A DNA stretch of 64,000 nucleotides from an uncultured Faecalibacterium sp. (GTDB lineage: Bacteria > Bacillota > Clostridia > Oscillospirales > Ruminococcaceae), in contig CAKTFS010000001.1 in assembly GCA_934561115.1 (NCBI GenBank), forward strand, positions 1 to 64,000, given 5' to 3'. The translations under genes and the position numbers were made by a program. The notes under the pieces are model-generated. The model saw nothing but the letters and a program-made list of their open reading frames with translations. It made no database searches and was not told where the DNA came from. The first letter of the stretch is position 1, and the number at the start of each line of letters is the position of its first letter. Below, piece by piece: positions 55,630 to 64,000 of the stretch.

Positions 55630-56466
55630 ATGAAGAAAATCCTTGTGACCGGTGCAGGCGGCTTTGTGGGCTCCCGCGTGATGCAGCAATGGGCGGGGCG
55701 TTACGAACTATGCACTTTTCCTAAAGGCTTTCTGGCAGCAGCAGGGGAGGATGCCGTGCGGCAGGCTGTTTTGCAGCAGCGCCCGGATGTCATTCTGCAC
55801 ACCGCCGCCATTTCGGACACCGGTTATTGCGCCGACCACCCGGAGCAGGCTTACCGTTCCAACGTAGAGCTGCCGGTCTGGTTTGCCCGGGCGGCAGCGG
55901 AGACTGGCGCAAAATTGCTGGCCTTCAGTTCGGATCAGGTCTATGCAGGTGCAAAGCAGTCCGGCCCGCTGCCGGAAAGCATGCCGCTGCAGCCTGCCAA
56001 TGTGTACGGGCAGGGCAAACTGGAAATGGAGCAGCGGGTGCAGGCGCTCTGCCCAAGCGCCGTATTGCTGCGCGCCACATGGATGTACGACCTGCCGGGG
56101 TACCGGCTGCCCATCCGGGGCAACCTGCCGCTGAATCTTTTGCGTGCAGCGCAGCGGGGAGAACCTGTCAGCTTTTCTGTCCGGGACTTCCGGGGCATCA
56201 CCTATGTCCGGCAGGCAGTGGCGTTGCTGGAAGCTGCCCTGACCCTGCCCGGCGGGGTCTATAACTTTGGCAGTGAAAACGCCGAAAACATGGTACTGAC
56301 CGCCCGGCAGTTCGCTGAAACACTGGGGATCACGGTCGATATTCAGGAAGCTGACTGGGCACGGAACCTTGCGATGGATTGCAGCAAGCTGCGGGCGCAG
56401 GGCATTGTATTTGACACCACGCAGGCCGGCCTTACGCGCTGTTTGCGGGATTATGGACTGCTCTGA
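55630..56466 (+). CDS. RmlD-like NAD(P)-dependent sugar-nucleotide reductase
   Basis: An extended short-chain dehydrogenase of 278 residues. VTGAGGFVGSRV is the dinucleotide-binding loop; HTAAISDTGYCADHPEQAY, SSDQVYAG and VYGQGKLEMEQ (the YxxxK catalytic pair) resemble dTDP-4-dehydrorhamnose reductase. No other rhamnose genes are nearby, so the true substrate is open. GCAGGAG precedes the ATG by about 9 bases. It could be the last gene of an azlCD transcript that ends at the large hairpin at 56518-56589. Confidence 0.8.
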   Translation: MKKILVTGAGGFVGSRVMQQWAGRYELCTFPKGFLAAAGEDAVRQAVLQQRPDVILHTAAISDTGYCADHPEQAYRSNVELPVWFARAAAETGAKLLAFSSDQVYAGAKQSGPLPESMPLQPANVYGQGKLEMEQRVQALCPSAVLLRATWMYDLPGYRLPIRGNLPLNLLRAAQRGEPVSFSVRDFRGITYVRQAVALLEAALTLPGGVYNFGSENAENMVLTARQFAETLGITVDIQEADWARNLAMDCSKLRAQGIVFDTTQAGLTRCLRDYGLL

Positions 56467-56517
56467 CCGCAGAAACGAAAATTTTTCCGTATCGCACAAA
56501 AAACAGAGAAAAGCACG

Positions 56518-56589
56518 AAAAAAGCAGGGGATTCTGTATGCTGCCCGCCCGACAGGGTGGGACAAATCATGCGGAAACCCTGCTTTTTT
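56518..56589. terminator. Long rod-shaped (bidirectional-type) terminator
   Basis: Three nested stems: AAAAAAGCAGGG/CCCTGCTTTTTT (56518-56529 with 56578-56589), CTGTATG/CATGCGG with two G-U pairs (56534-56540 with 56568-56574), and CCCGCCC/GGGTGGG with one G-U pair (56544-56550 with 56555-56561, loop GACA). The outer stem works as an intrinsic terminator on either strand. Confidence 0.75.
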
Positions 56590-56655
56590 GCTTGTCTGCA
56601 GGAGAAAAGTTCGCTTGTAGGATGCAGCAATTTTTCATATAAAAGTCATACTTAT

Positions 56656-56684
56656 TTTACATCTTATCTGCATTTTGCTATAAT
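56656..56684 (+). promoter_or_regulatory. SigA-type promoter for the purine permease
   Basis: TTTACA at 56656-56661, a 17-base spacer and TATAAT at 56679-56684. The remaining leader of about 60 bases shows no purine riboswitch. Confidence 0.75.
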
Positions 56685-56750
56685 ATTTTCGCTTTTTTGC
56701 AAAGCATCCGAACCGCATAAACCTTTAAAACCTTGAGGAGAGTGGAATTT

Positions 56751-58148
56751 TTGAAGGAAGTCAAGCTTGAAGAAGCGGCTTATCAGTTTGAAGCCAAAAT
56801 GTCCCTGCGGCAAGCGATCCCGCTGGGCTTGCAGCACGTCTGCGCCATGTTCGTGGGTAACCTGACCCCGCTGCTGATCATCACCAGCGCCTGCGGCATT
56901 GCAGGCGGCGAGTTTGCAGACCTGCAGGTCACCCTGCTGCAGAGCGCTATGTTCGTGGCAGGTATCGTCACGCTGGTGCAGCTGTTCACCATCGGACCCG
57001 TGGGCGGCGCAGTGCCTATCATTATGGGTACCAGCTCCGGCTTTATCGGCGTGTTCAACAGCGTTGTGGGCACGATGGGCGGCGGTGTGCTGGCCTACGG
57101 CGCCATTATGGGCGCTTCCATCATCGGCGGTATTTTTGAAAGCGTGCTGGGCTTCTTCCTGAAGCCGCTGCGCAGATTCTTCCCGCCGGTGGTCACCGGC
57201 ACGGTGGTGCTTTCCATCGGTCTTTCGCTGATCTCGGTAGGCATCAACTCCTTCGGCGGCGGCAACAAGGCCAAGGACTTCGGCTCTGTGGAGAACCTGC
57301 TGCTGGCACTGTTTGTGCTGGTGGTCATCCTGTTCTTCAAGCACTGGACTACCGGTTTCCTCAGCTCCTCTGCCATCCTCATCGGCATTCTGGCCGGTTA
57401 TGTGGCTGCTTTTATCATGGGTCTGGTGCTGCCCACCACCGGCGTGACTGCTGATGGCGTAGAGTTCACCAAGGCATGGGTGCTCAACTGGAGCAAGGTA
57501 GCACAGGCTTCTTGGTTCGCAGTGCCCAAGCTGATGCCGGTCAAGGTGGTATTTGATGCCCGTGCGATCCTGCCGGTGCTGATCATGTTCATCGTTACCG
57601 CAGTGGAGACCGTGGGCGATATCTCCGGCGTGATGGAGGGCGGCATGAACCGCGAGCCCTCTGATAAGGAGCTGTCCGGCGGCGTCATCTGTGATGGTCT
57701 CGGCTCTACCTTTGCCGCACTGTTCGGCGTGCTGCCCAACACCTCTTTCAGCCAGAACGTGGGTCTGGTGGCCATGACCAAAGTAGTCAACCGCATGGCA
57801 CTGGCTTCCGGCGCTGTGTTCCTGATCCTCTGCGGCCTGATCCCCAAGCTGGGCGCGCTGATCTCCATCATGCCGCAGGCCGTTCTGGGCGGTGCTGCCG
57901 TTATGATGTTCTCTTCCATCGTGGTCAGCGGTATCCAGCTGATTACCAAGGAAAAGATGACCCCGCGCCACTTGACCATCGTGTCCGTGGCACTGGGCGT
58001 GGGCTATGGCATGGGTGCCAACAGCGGCATTCTGGCACAGGCACCGCAGGCTCTCCAGCTGATCTGCGGCGAGTCCGGCATCGTTCCGGCCGCATTTGTG
58101 GCAATTCTGCTGAACGTGCTGCTGCCCAAGAACGATATGGCAGAGTAA
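56751..58148 (+). CDS. pbuX: NCS2-family purine (xanthine/urate-type) permease
   Basis: A polytopic nucleobase:cation symporter of 465 residues. The N-terminal QAIPLGLQHVCAMFVGNLTP and the substrate-site region NTSFSQNVGLVAMTKVVNR are of the purine rather than the uracil branch of NCS2, in which TFSQN-type motifs occur. The start is a TTG at 56751 behind GAGGAGAG; a TTG at 56733 overlaps that site. The neighbouring mocA-like and xdh genes fit import of xanthine, hypoxanthine or urate for oxidation. Its stop is 3 bases from the convergent mocA-like stop. Confidence 0.85.
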   Translation: MKEVKLEEAAYQFEAKMSLRQAIPLGLQHVCAMFVGNLTPLLIITSACGIAGGEFADLQVTLLQSAMFVAGIVTLVQLFTIGPVGGAVPIIMGTSSGFIGVFNSVVGTMGGGVLAYGAIMGASIIGGIFESVLGFFLKPLRRFFPPVVTGTVVLSIGLSLISVGINSFGGGNKAKDFGSVENLLLALFVLVVILFFKHWTTGFLSSSAILIGILAGYVAAFIMGLVLPTTGVTADGVEFTKAWVLNWSKVAQASWFAVPKLMPVKVVFDARAILPVLIMFIVTAVETVGDISGVMEGGMNREPSDKELSGGVICDGLGSTFAALFGVLPNTSFSQNVGLVAMTKVVNRMALASGAVFLILCGLIPKLGALISIMPQAVLGGAAVMMFSSIVVSGIQLITKEKMTPRHLTIVSVALGVGYGMGANSGILAQAPQALQLICGESGIVPAAFVAILLNVLLPKNDMAE

Positions 58149-58151
58149 AAC

Positions 58152-58811
58152 TTAGTTTTTTAGCCGGGCAAGGGCTTCCAGCTGCTGCAACGCCTCCGGG
58201 GTGTCTGCATCCAGCAGTTCTGCGCTATCTGAAATGCAGACCGTGCGCACCTGCGCAGGATACTTTTTAAGCAGCACGTTGCCGCCTTTGTTTTCCGGCA
58301 GGGTGAGCAGCTCCGGAAAGAAGCTGCTTCCAAACAGAACGGGACTTCCGACAAGAGGTGTCGGGTCGTTTTCGGCCACGGCTCCCAGGCGGAAGATCTC
58401 CCGTTCTGTTTCTTTTTGCCATTCTGCCGGGGAGGACGCCTCCCGGCAGAAGCGCTTTGTCATGGTTTCTACCGTCTCCCGGCACAGCAGGGGCTGATCC
58501 CCGGGCAGAAACATACAGCCGCTAAGCTCCGGCAGCTGCTCCAGCAGCGCCGAAAGCCCCAGCCGGACGGTATCGTTGCGGCCGGGCAGGCTGTGCAGCA
58601 GCACAGGGACGCCATGCGCTCTGCACAGTGCCTGCACCTCCTCCGAGCGGGTCACCACGATGCGGGCAGCGATACCGGGTGTGGCGGTAGCCGCAAAAGC
58701 CCGGCAGAGCATGGGCTGGCCGCAAAAATCTGCAAGCAGCTTGTTCGCGCCAAACCGGCGGCTCAGCCCGGAGGCCATGATCACGCAGCCGACTGTAAGC
58801 GACTTCTTCAT
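58152..58811 (-). CDS. MobA/MocA-like molybdenum cofactor nucleotidyltransferase
   Basis: A 219-residue NTP-transferase-fold protein. The nucleotide loop is VIMASGLSRRFGANKLL, followed by the metal-site region MFLPGDQPLLCRE and SPVLFGSSFFPELLTL. MocA makes molybdopterin cytosine dinucleotide, the cofactor form used by xanthine-dehydrogenase-type enzymes, and MocA-like genes accompany selenium-dependent molybdenum hydroxylases. That role is inferred from the xdhBCA genes just beyond. GGAG precedes the ATG at 58811. It runs opposite to its neighbours. Confidence 0.8.
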   Translation of the reverse strand: MKKSLTVGCVIMASGLSRRFGANKLLADFCGQPMLCRAFAATATPGIAARIVVTRSEEVQALCRAHGVPVLLHSLPGRNDTVRLGLSALLEQLPELSGCMFLPGDQPLLCRETVETMTKRFCREASSPAEWQKETEREIFRLGAVAENDPTPLVGSPVLFGSSFFPELLTLPENKGGNVLLKKYPAQVRTVCISDSAELLDADTPEALQQLEALARLKN

Positions 58812-58846
58812 ACAAAAACACTCCTTCAGCAGCATTTTATAATAGT

Positions 58847-58871
58847 ATTATACCGAAAGCTGTGCTAAAAT
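58847..58871. promoter_or_regulatory. Divergent -10 elements between the mocA-like gene and xdhB
   Basis: TATAAT on the minus strand (58852-58847) faces the mocA-like gene and TAAAAT on the plus strand (58866-58871) faces xdhB. Neither has a strong -35, which is compatible with regulated promoters. Confidence 0.4.
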
Positions 58872-58914
58872 AAAAGAAGAGATATCGCAGCGATAGAAAA
58901 GAGAGGTACTGCAC

Positions 58915-59718
58915 ATGATGACGATCCGAGAATATAAGCGGGCAGAAAGTCTGGAGGAAGCGTGGCAGCTGAACCAGAAAAAGCCAAACCGCATTTTAGG
59001 CGGCATGATCTGGCTGAAGATGGAAACCATCAATGTCGGCACCGCCATCGACCTTTCCGGTCTGGGGCTGGATACCATTGAGGAGACCGAGGATAGTTTT
59101 TCCATCGGCGCTATGGTCACCCTGCGCCAGCTGGAACAGCATCCGGGACTTGCCGCCTATACTCATGGTGCTATGCGCGAGGCTGTGCGCCATATCGTGG
59201 GCGTGCAGCTGCGCAATCTGGCAACCGTGGGCGGCAGCATCTACAGCCGGTTCGGCTTTTCGGATGTGCTGACCATGTTCCTTGCCATGGATTGTGACGT
59301 AGAGCTGTACAAGGGCGGCATTCTGCCTTTGCGGGAATATGCCCAGCGCCCCTATGACCGGGATGTTCTGGTGCGGCTGATCGTAAAAAAGACACCGATG
59401 CAGCTTTATTACCAGTCGGTGCGCAACAGCCAGACCGATATCCCGGTGCTGACCTGCGCCGCCGCCCGGATGGAGACCGGAGATTACCGCATCGTCATTG
59501 GTGCGCGTCCGCTGCGCGCCGTGCGGTTCGAGCTGCCGGCAAAGCCTGCCCTTGCAGCAGAACAGCTTGCCGCACAGGCTGCTGAAAGCGTAAAGGCACA
59601 GATCGTTACCGGCTCCAATATGCGCGGCAGCGCCGAATACCGCAGGCATCTGGCGGGTGTGCTGACAAAGCGCGCGGTGCTGGAACTGGAACAGCGTAAA
59701 ATGCAGGAGGAAAAGTAA
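58915..59718 (+). CDS. xdhB: Xanthine dehydrogenase-family FAD-binding subunit
   Basis: Medium subunit of a three-part molybdenum hydroxylase: it carries FAD and passes electrons to the final acceptor. It has 267 residues. ILGGMIWLKMETINVGTAID is the first FAD contact (with GGMIWLKM instead of the usual GGTDLL), then VGVQLRNLATVGGSIYSRFGFSD and the CO-dehydrogenase flavoprotein C-terminal region. The ATG at 58915 has AGAGAGG upstream. The next gene follows without any spacer. Confidence 0.9.
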   Translation: MMTIREYKRAESLEEAWQLNQKKPNRILGGMIWLKMETINVGTAIDLSGLGLDTIEETEDSFSIGAMVTLRQLEQHPGLAAYTHGAMREAVRHIVGVQLRNLATVGGSIYSRFGFSDVLTMFLAMDCDVELYKGGILPLREYAQRPYDRDVLVRLIVKKTPMQLYYQSVRNSQTDIPVLTCAAARMETGDYRIVIGARPLRAVRFELPAKPALAAEQLAAQAAESVKAQIVTGSNMRGSAEYRRHLAGVLTKRAVLELEQRKMQEEK

Positions 59719-60189
59719 ATGCAGATCACACTTACATTGAACGGCGTCCGGGTATCCGAGGAGATCGCCCCGGATATGCTTTTGATCGATTTTGTCCGCG
59801 CACACGGCTGCAAGAGTGTCAAGCGCGGCTGCGAGACCTCCAACTGCGGTCTGTGCACTGTGTTTATGGACGATAAGCCCGTGCTGTCCTGCTCGGTGCT
59901 GGCAGCCCGCGCCGATGGCCATAAGATCACCACACTGGAGGGTCTGCAGGAGGAGGCCGCCGAGTTCGGTGCCTTTATTGCAGATCAGGGCGCAGAGCAG
60001 TGCGGCTTCTGCAACCCGGGCTTTATCATGAACGCGCTGGCTCTGTTCCGGGAGCAGCCGTACCCCACCGAAGAGCAGGTTAAGGAATACCTTGCCGGAA
60101 ACCTGTGCCGCTGCTCCGGCTACGAAGGCCAGCTGCGCGGTATTATGAGCTTTCTGGCATGGAAAAAGCAGAAGGAGGGCGTACAGTGA
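59719..60189 (+). CDS. xdhC: Xanthine dehydrogenase-family [2Fe-2S] subunit
   Basis: Small iron-sulfur subunit of 156 residues. The plant-ferredoxin-type cluster is at GCETSNCGLCTVFMDDK with a fourth Cys in LSCSVLAA; the second cluster, near the molybdenum site, uses EQCGFCNPGFIMN and NLCRCSGYEG. It starts directly at the end of xdhB behind GGAGG and overlaps xdhA by four bases (GTGA). Confidence 0.95.
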   Translation: MQITLTLNGVRVSEEIAPDMLLIDFVRAHGCKSVKRGCETSNCGLCTVFMDDKPVLSCSVLAARADGHKITTLEGLQEEAAEFGAFIADQGAEQCGFCNPGFIMNALALFREQPYPTEEQVKEYLAGNLCRCSGYEGQLRGIMSFLAWKKQKEGVQ

Positions 60190-62474
60190 AAACCGTCAAC
60201 AAACCGTTCCGCAAAAAAGACGCGATGCAGCTGGTCACCGGCCAGCCTGTCTATATGGATGACCTTATCCCGCAGGACTGCCTGATCGTCAAGCTGCTGC
60301 GCTCGCCCCATGCAAACGCTATCGTCCGCAGCATCAACACCGCTGTTGCAAAAAAAGTGCCCGGCATCGAAGCCATTTTCACTTGGGAGGATGTGCCGCA
60401 GGATGCCCGCCGCTACACACAGGCCGGCCAAACCTATCCGGAGGCCAGCCCCTACGACCGTCTGCTCATCGACCGCCATGTCCGCTTTGTGGGAGATGTG
60501 GTGGCCATCGTAGCCGGTAAAGATGAAAAGTGCGTGGACAAGGCACTCAAGCTTATCAAAGTAGACTACGAGGTGCTGGAGGCCGTGCTGGATTTCCACA
60601 CCGCAAAGGATAACCCCATCCTTGTGCACCCGGAGGACAACTGGGAGAGCCTTTCCCCCGTGGGTGCCGACAACAAGCGCAACCTCTGTGCTCATGATGC
60701 ATGCGGCAGCGGCGACATCGACGCTGTGCTGGCCGGGTGCGATGTGGTCATCGACCATGTGTACCATACCAAGGCCTGCCAGCAGGCCATGATGGAGACC
60801 TTCCGCACCTACTGTTCCATTGATACTTACGGGCGGCTGAATGTGCTCAGCTCTACCCAGATCGTTTTCCACGCCCGCCGCAACATCGCCAATGCGCTGC
60901 ACATTCCAAAATCCATGGTGCGTGTCTCCAAGCCCCGCATCGGCGGCGGCTTTGGTGCAAAGCAGACCGCCGTCAGCGAGGTGTATCCGGCCTTTGTGAC
61001 TTGGATGACCAAAAAGCCCTCCAAGCTCATCTTCAGCCGGGTAGAAAGCCAGACAGCTTCTTCGCCGCGCCACGAGATGGAGATGCACGTCCGTCTGGGC
61101 GCTACCAAGGACGGCATCGTGAAAGGCATCGACCTGTACACCCTGTCCAACACCGGCGCTTACGGCGAGCATGGCCCCACTACCGTGGGTCTGTCCGGTC
61201 ACAAGTCCATCCCGCTGTACGGCAAGGCCGAGGCATTCCGTTTTGTCAGCGATGTGGTGTATACCAACCACATGTCTGCCGGTGCATACCGCGGCTACGG
61301 CGCTACGCAGGGGCTTTTCGCGGTGGAATCTGCTGTAAACGAGCTGGCGCACAAGCTGAACATGGACCCCATTGCACTGCGCCTGAAGAACACCGTGCAG
61401 GAGGGCGATGTGATGCCCGCCTATTACGGCGCGGTAAATACCAGCTGCGCACTGGACCGGTGCGTGCTCAAGGTACGCGAGATGATCGACTGGGAGCACA
61501 AGTATCCCGCCCGGGATATGGGCAACGGCAAGATTCGTGCCGTGGGCATGGGTATGGCGATGCAGGGCTCCGGTATTTCCGGCATGGATGTGGGCAGCGC
61601 TACCCTTAAGCTGAACGATGACGGCTTCTATACCCTGATGATCGGTGCTGCCGATATGGGCACCGGCTGCGACACCACGCTGGCGCAGATCGCCGCTGAG
61701 GTGCTGGACTGCCCGCTGGATAACATTACCGTTTTTGGTGCGGATACGGATTCCTCCCCCTACGATTCCGGTTCCTATGCTTCCAGCACCACCTATGTCA
61801 CCGGCAAGGCCACCGAAAAGTGCTCACTGAAGCTGCGGGAACAGATCTGCAAGCTGGGCGCAGAGCTGCTGGAATGCCCGGCGGATGCCGTAGAGTTTGA
61901 CGGTAAGGTCGTGTTCGAAAGCGCCGACCCCACCCGCCAAAAGACCCTGTCTGAGATCGCCTTTGCCTCGCAGTTCGGCCATAAGATCCCGCTGGAATTT
62001 ACCGAGACTCATACCTCTCCCTTGTCTCCGCCGCCGTATATGGCGGGCGCTGCCGAGGTAGAGGTGGATACCGAGACCGGCGAAGTGAAGGTGCTGGAAT
62101 TTGACGCCTGCGTGGACTGCGGCACCCCCATCAACCCCAACCTGACCCGCGTGCAGGCCGAAGGCGGCATTCTGCAGGGCATCGGTATGACCCTGACCGA
62201 AAACATCACCTACGACAAAAACGGCTACCCGGAGGAGAACTCTCTGTTCCAGTACAAGATCCCTGCCCGCAACGATATCGGGCATATCCATGTGGAGTTT
62301 GAGAACAGCTACGAGCCCAACGGCCCCTTTGGCGCAAAGTCCATCGGCGAGGTGGTCATCAATACGCCGCTGCCCGCCATCTCGGACGCCATCTACAACG
62401 CCATCGGCACCCGCTTCTACGAGCTGCCCATCACCCCAGAGCAGATCGCCATGGCAGTTGCAGCTAAGCACTAA
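60186..62474 (+). CDS. xdhA: Xanthine dehydrogenase-family molybdenum-binding catalytic subunit
   Basis: Catalytic subunit of 762 residues. SRPRIGGGFGAKQT-type cofactor contacts (here SKPRIGGGFGAKQTAV), SAGAYRGYGATQG and the catalytic glutamate in FGAKSIGEVVINTP are all present, as is ADMGTGCDTTLAQIAAEVL. The start is a GTG at 60186 overlapping the [2Fe-2S] gene; there is no closer ATG. Substrate likely purine (xanthine, hypoxanthine) from the permease context; aldehydes or nicotinate cannot be excluded. With yqeC and selD downstream it is probably a selenium-dependent hydroxylase. Confidence 0.92.
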   Translation: MKTVNKPFRKKDAMQLVTGQPVYMDDLIPQDCLIVKLLRSPHANAIVRSINTAVAKKVPGIEAIFTWEDVPQDARRYTQAGQTYPEASPYDRLLIDRHVRFVGDVVAIVAGKDEKCVDKALKLIKVDYEVLEAVLDFHTAKDNPILVHPEDNWESLSPVGADNKRNLCAHDACGSGDIDAVLAGCDVVIDHVYHTKACQQAMMETFRTYCSIDTYGRLNVLSSTQIVFHARRNIANALHIPKSMVRVSKPRIGGGFGAKQTAVSEVYPAFVTWMTKKPSKLIFSRVESQTASSPRHEMEMHVRLGATKDGIVKGIDLYTLSNTGAYGEHGPTTVGLSGHKSIPLYGKAEAFRFVSDVVYTNHMSAGAYRGYGATQGLFAVESAVNELAHKLNMDPIALRLKNTVQEGDVMPAYYGAVNTSCALDRCVLKVREMIDWEHKYPARDMGNGKIRAVGMGMAMQGSGISGMDVGSATLKLNDDGFYTLMIGAADMGTGCDTTLAQIAAEVLDCPLDNITVFGADTDSSPYDSGSYASSTTYVTGKATEKCSLKLREQICKLGAELLECPADAVEFDGKVVFESADPTRQKTLSEIAFASQFGHKIPLEFTETHTSPLSPPPYMAGAAEVEVDTETGEVKVLEFDACVDCGTPINPNLTRVQAEGGILQGIGMTLTENITYDKNGYPEENSLFQYKIPARNDIGHIHVEFENSYEPNGPFGAKSIGEVVINTPLPAISDAIYNAIGTRFYELPITPEQIAMAVAAKH

Positions 62475-62480
62475 AAGCGG

Positions 62481-63182
62481 ATGCTGAACGAAAAAGAATT
62501 TCCGTTTCTGGCAGAGAAGGGGCATATCGTTTCTCTGGTAGGCGGCGGGGGCAAAACCACCCTGCTGTATGCCATGGCAGACTACTGTGCCCGCAAGGGC
62601 TGGCGGGTGCTTGTGATGACGACCACCCATATCTGGCAACCGGCAGCCTGCTATGCCCCGGATGATGCAGCGCTTGCCGCCCTGTGGCAAGCGGGTCACT
62701 ATGCAGTAATTGGCACTCCGGCAGAAAACGGGAAACTGACCCTGCCGCCGCAGCAGCTTTTGCGCCGGATGGCGCAGGCAGATGCGGTATTTGTAGAAGC
62801 AGACGGTGCAAAGCACCACCCCTGCAAAGTCCCGGCGGCGCACGAGCCGGTGCTGCTGCCCCGAAGCGATATCGTTTTGGCGGTGGCAGGGCTTTCGGCG
62901 CTGGGAAAGCCCTTGCTGGAGGTCTGCTTCCGCTATGAAACCATCCGTCCGCAGTTTTTAGCGGCTGCGCCGGATGCACCTCTTACGCCGCCCATGCTGG
63001 CGCAGCTGCTTGCAAGCACGCAGGGCAGTCGCAAAGCGGTGGGTGACCGGCAGTTTTACGCTGTGCTCAATCAGGCTGATACGCCGGAATTACGCCAGCA
63101 GGGCATACAGATACAACAGCTTTTGCGTCAGCAGGGCATACCGTGCGTGCTGACGCATTTCAAAGAGGAAGAACGTGCATGA
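62481..63182 (+). CDS. yqeC: Selenium-dependent hydroxylase accessory protein YqeC
   Basis: A P-loop protein of 233 residues matching the YqeC family (TIGR03172). [20 protein letters not shown] is the nucleotide loop, [10 protein letters not shown] follows, and [20 protein letters not shown] is the family's conserved centre. YqeC is found with selD and molybdenum hydroxylases and is thought to help install labile selenium. It starts 6 bases after xdhA and overlaps selD by four bases. Confidence 0.9.
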   Translation: MLNEKEFPFLAEKGHIVSLVGGGGKTTLLYAMADYCARKGWRVLVMTTTHIWQPAACYAPDDAALAALWQAGHYAVIGTPAENGKLTLPPQQLLRRMAQADAVFVEADGAKHHPCKVPAAHEPVLLPRSDIVLAVAGLSALGKPLLEVCFRYETIRPQFLAAAPDAPLTPPMLAQLLASTQGSRKAVGDRQFYAVLNQADTPELRQQGIQIQQLLRQQGIPCVLTHFKEEERA

Positions 63183-64000
63183 GCAAGGACGATAAGATCG
63201 TATTCTGTACCGGCGGCGGCTGCACCGCAAAGCTGGGTGCCGGGGTGCTGAGCCGTATTCTGGAAAAGCTCCCCCGGGGCGAAAAAGACCCGGATCTTCT
63301 GGTAGGCTACGACAGCCGGGATGATGCGGCAGTCTACCGCATTACGGAGGACATTGCGCTGGTGCAGACTGTAGACTTTTTCCCGCCGATGGTGGATGAC
63401 CCCTATACCTTTGGGCAGATCGCAGCCACAAACGCCCTAAGCGATGTCTACGCCATGGGCGGCGAGGTAAAGACTGCCCTGAATTTGGTCTGTTTCCCGG
63501 AGGATATGGATCTGAACGTGCTGGGTGAGATTTTGCGCGGCGGTGCTGAAAAAGTGGCAGAAGCCGGCGGCAGCCTTGCGGGCGGGCATTCCATCGCGGA
63601 CAGCGGGGTAAAATACGGCCTTTCCGTGACCGGCCTTGTTGACCCGCACCGGATGTACACGAACGACACCGGTATGCCGGGCGATAAGCTGGTATTGACC
63701 AAGGCCTTGGGTGTGGGTCTTCTGTGTACGGCAAACCGCGTAGGCGAAGCCGCCCCGGAGGAAATGGAAGCCGCCATTCGCTCCATGACCACTCTGAATA
63801 AAACGGCGGCAGAGATCAGCCGCAAATACCGCGTCCATGCTGCTACGGATGTGACCGGCTTCAGCTTTCTGGGGCATCTGCATGAGATGATGGGCGGCAG
63901 ACTTTCCTGCATCATCCACGCAAATGCCGTGCCGGTGCTGCCGGGGGCGAAAAAGGCGGCAGATGCGTTTTTGTACACCGCCGCCGGGCAGCGCAACCGC
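63179..64000 (+). CDS. selD: Selenophosphate synthase SelD (3' partial)
   Basis: Makes selenophosphate from selenide and ATP. The first 274 codons are in the window and the frame is open to the last base. The active-site loop reads GGGCTAKLG, which keeps the Cys and Lys of the classical CGCK site (Cys17 and Lys20 in E. coli) but has Ala in place of the second Cys. [15 protein letters not shown] and GGHSIADSG, then [13 protein letters not shown] are further SelD blocks. It is coupled to yqeC, so its selenium probably serves the hydroxylase rather than, or as well as, selenocysteine or selenouridine. Confidence 0.93.
   Translation, partial: MSKDDKIVFCTGGGCTAKLGAGVLSRILEKLPRGEKDPDLLVGYDSRDDAAVYRITEDIALVQTVDFFPPMVDDPYTFGQIAATNALSDVYAMGGEVKTALNLVCFPEDMDLNVLGEILRGGAEKVAEAGGSLAGGHSIADSGVKYGLSVTGLVDPHRMYTNDTGMPGDKLVLTKALGVGLLCTANRVGEAAPEEMEAAIRSMTTLNKTAAEISRKYRVHAATDVTGFSFLGHLHEMMGGRLSCIIHANAVPVLPGAKKAADAFLYTAAGQRNR

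Noticed and set aside
58146..58154. Missing terminator between the permease and the mocA-like gene as a sequencing error
   Set aside because: The stops are simply 3 bases apart; both proteins have normal C-termini, so terminators must lie within the opposing gene.
60186..64000. In-frame selenocysteine codon in the hydroxylase or SelD
   Set aside because: Both frames run without internal TGA; the SelD active-site residue is encoded by TGC, so selenium use would be through a labile cofactor, not a coded residue.

Overview
The window is a gene-dense, moderately high-G+C stretch of a Gram-positive chromosome with 57 protein genes, no tRNA or rRNA gene and no insertion sequence that I can see. 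Markers such as SepF, DivIVA, HPr kinase, RapZ, WhiA, ClpXP, RbgA, a fused SecDF, a GerA-type receptor and the TIGR03960/TIGR03936 radical-SAM pair point to a clostridial Firmicute. Gene content and base composition look most like an Oscillospiraceae/Ruminococcaceae gut anaerobe of the Faecalibacterium type; that placement is inference, not a database result.

Layout. 1-8084: mutS (5' end cut off), mutL, miaA, an envelope adaptor-like protein, sepF, ylmH. 8106-14111: divIVA, ileS, lspA, rluD and a HAD-like protein. 14193-18298: a ComEA-like protein, ppk1 with an extra C-terminal tail, and an M23/M50 peptidase pair resembling SpoIVFA/SpoIVFB. 18336-23960: radical-SAM pair, rplS with a structured leader, lepB, rbgA, rnhB, yraN. 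24064-34377: thrC, a phosphoesterase, tig-clpP-clpX, an aminotransferase, secDF, nrdR. 34594-38936: DUF4363-DUF421 facing a gerA-type operon. 38933-42750 (minus strand): a Na/Pi cotransporter-PhoU fusion with a PhoP/PhoR-like two-component system behind TTTACAT boxes. 43020-51479: hprK, murB, rapZ, whiA, dnaE, pfkA. 51642-56466: small cytoplasmic proteins, guaA, azlCD, an RmlD-like reductase. 56751-64000: purine permease, mocA-like gene, xdhBCA-like hydroxylase, yqeC and the start of selD, i.e. a selenium-dependent molybdenum hydroxylase locus that runs off the window.

How the parts fit. Much of the window is housekeeping in tight operons, with 4-base ATGA overlaps at several junctions. The most distinctive biology is (a) two sporulation/germination-type loci, each with a candidate sporulation-sigma -10 element, although Faecalibacterium is regarded as non-spore-forming; (b) the selenium/molybdenum purine-oxidation locus next to a purine permease; (c) a self-contained phosphate-response operon; and (d) non-coding structure: a two-copy intergenic element whose helices covary and can form a pseudoknot, plus predicted pseudoknot leaders before clpP and secDF. 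All RNA structures were found by reading complementarity by eye and have not been folded or searched computationally.
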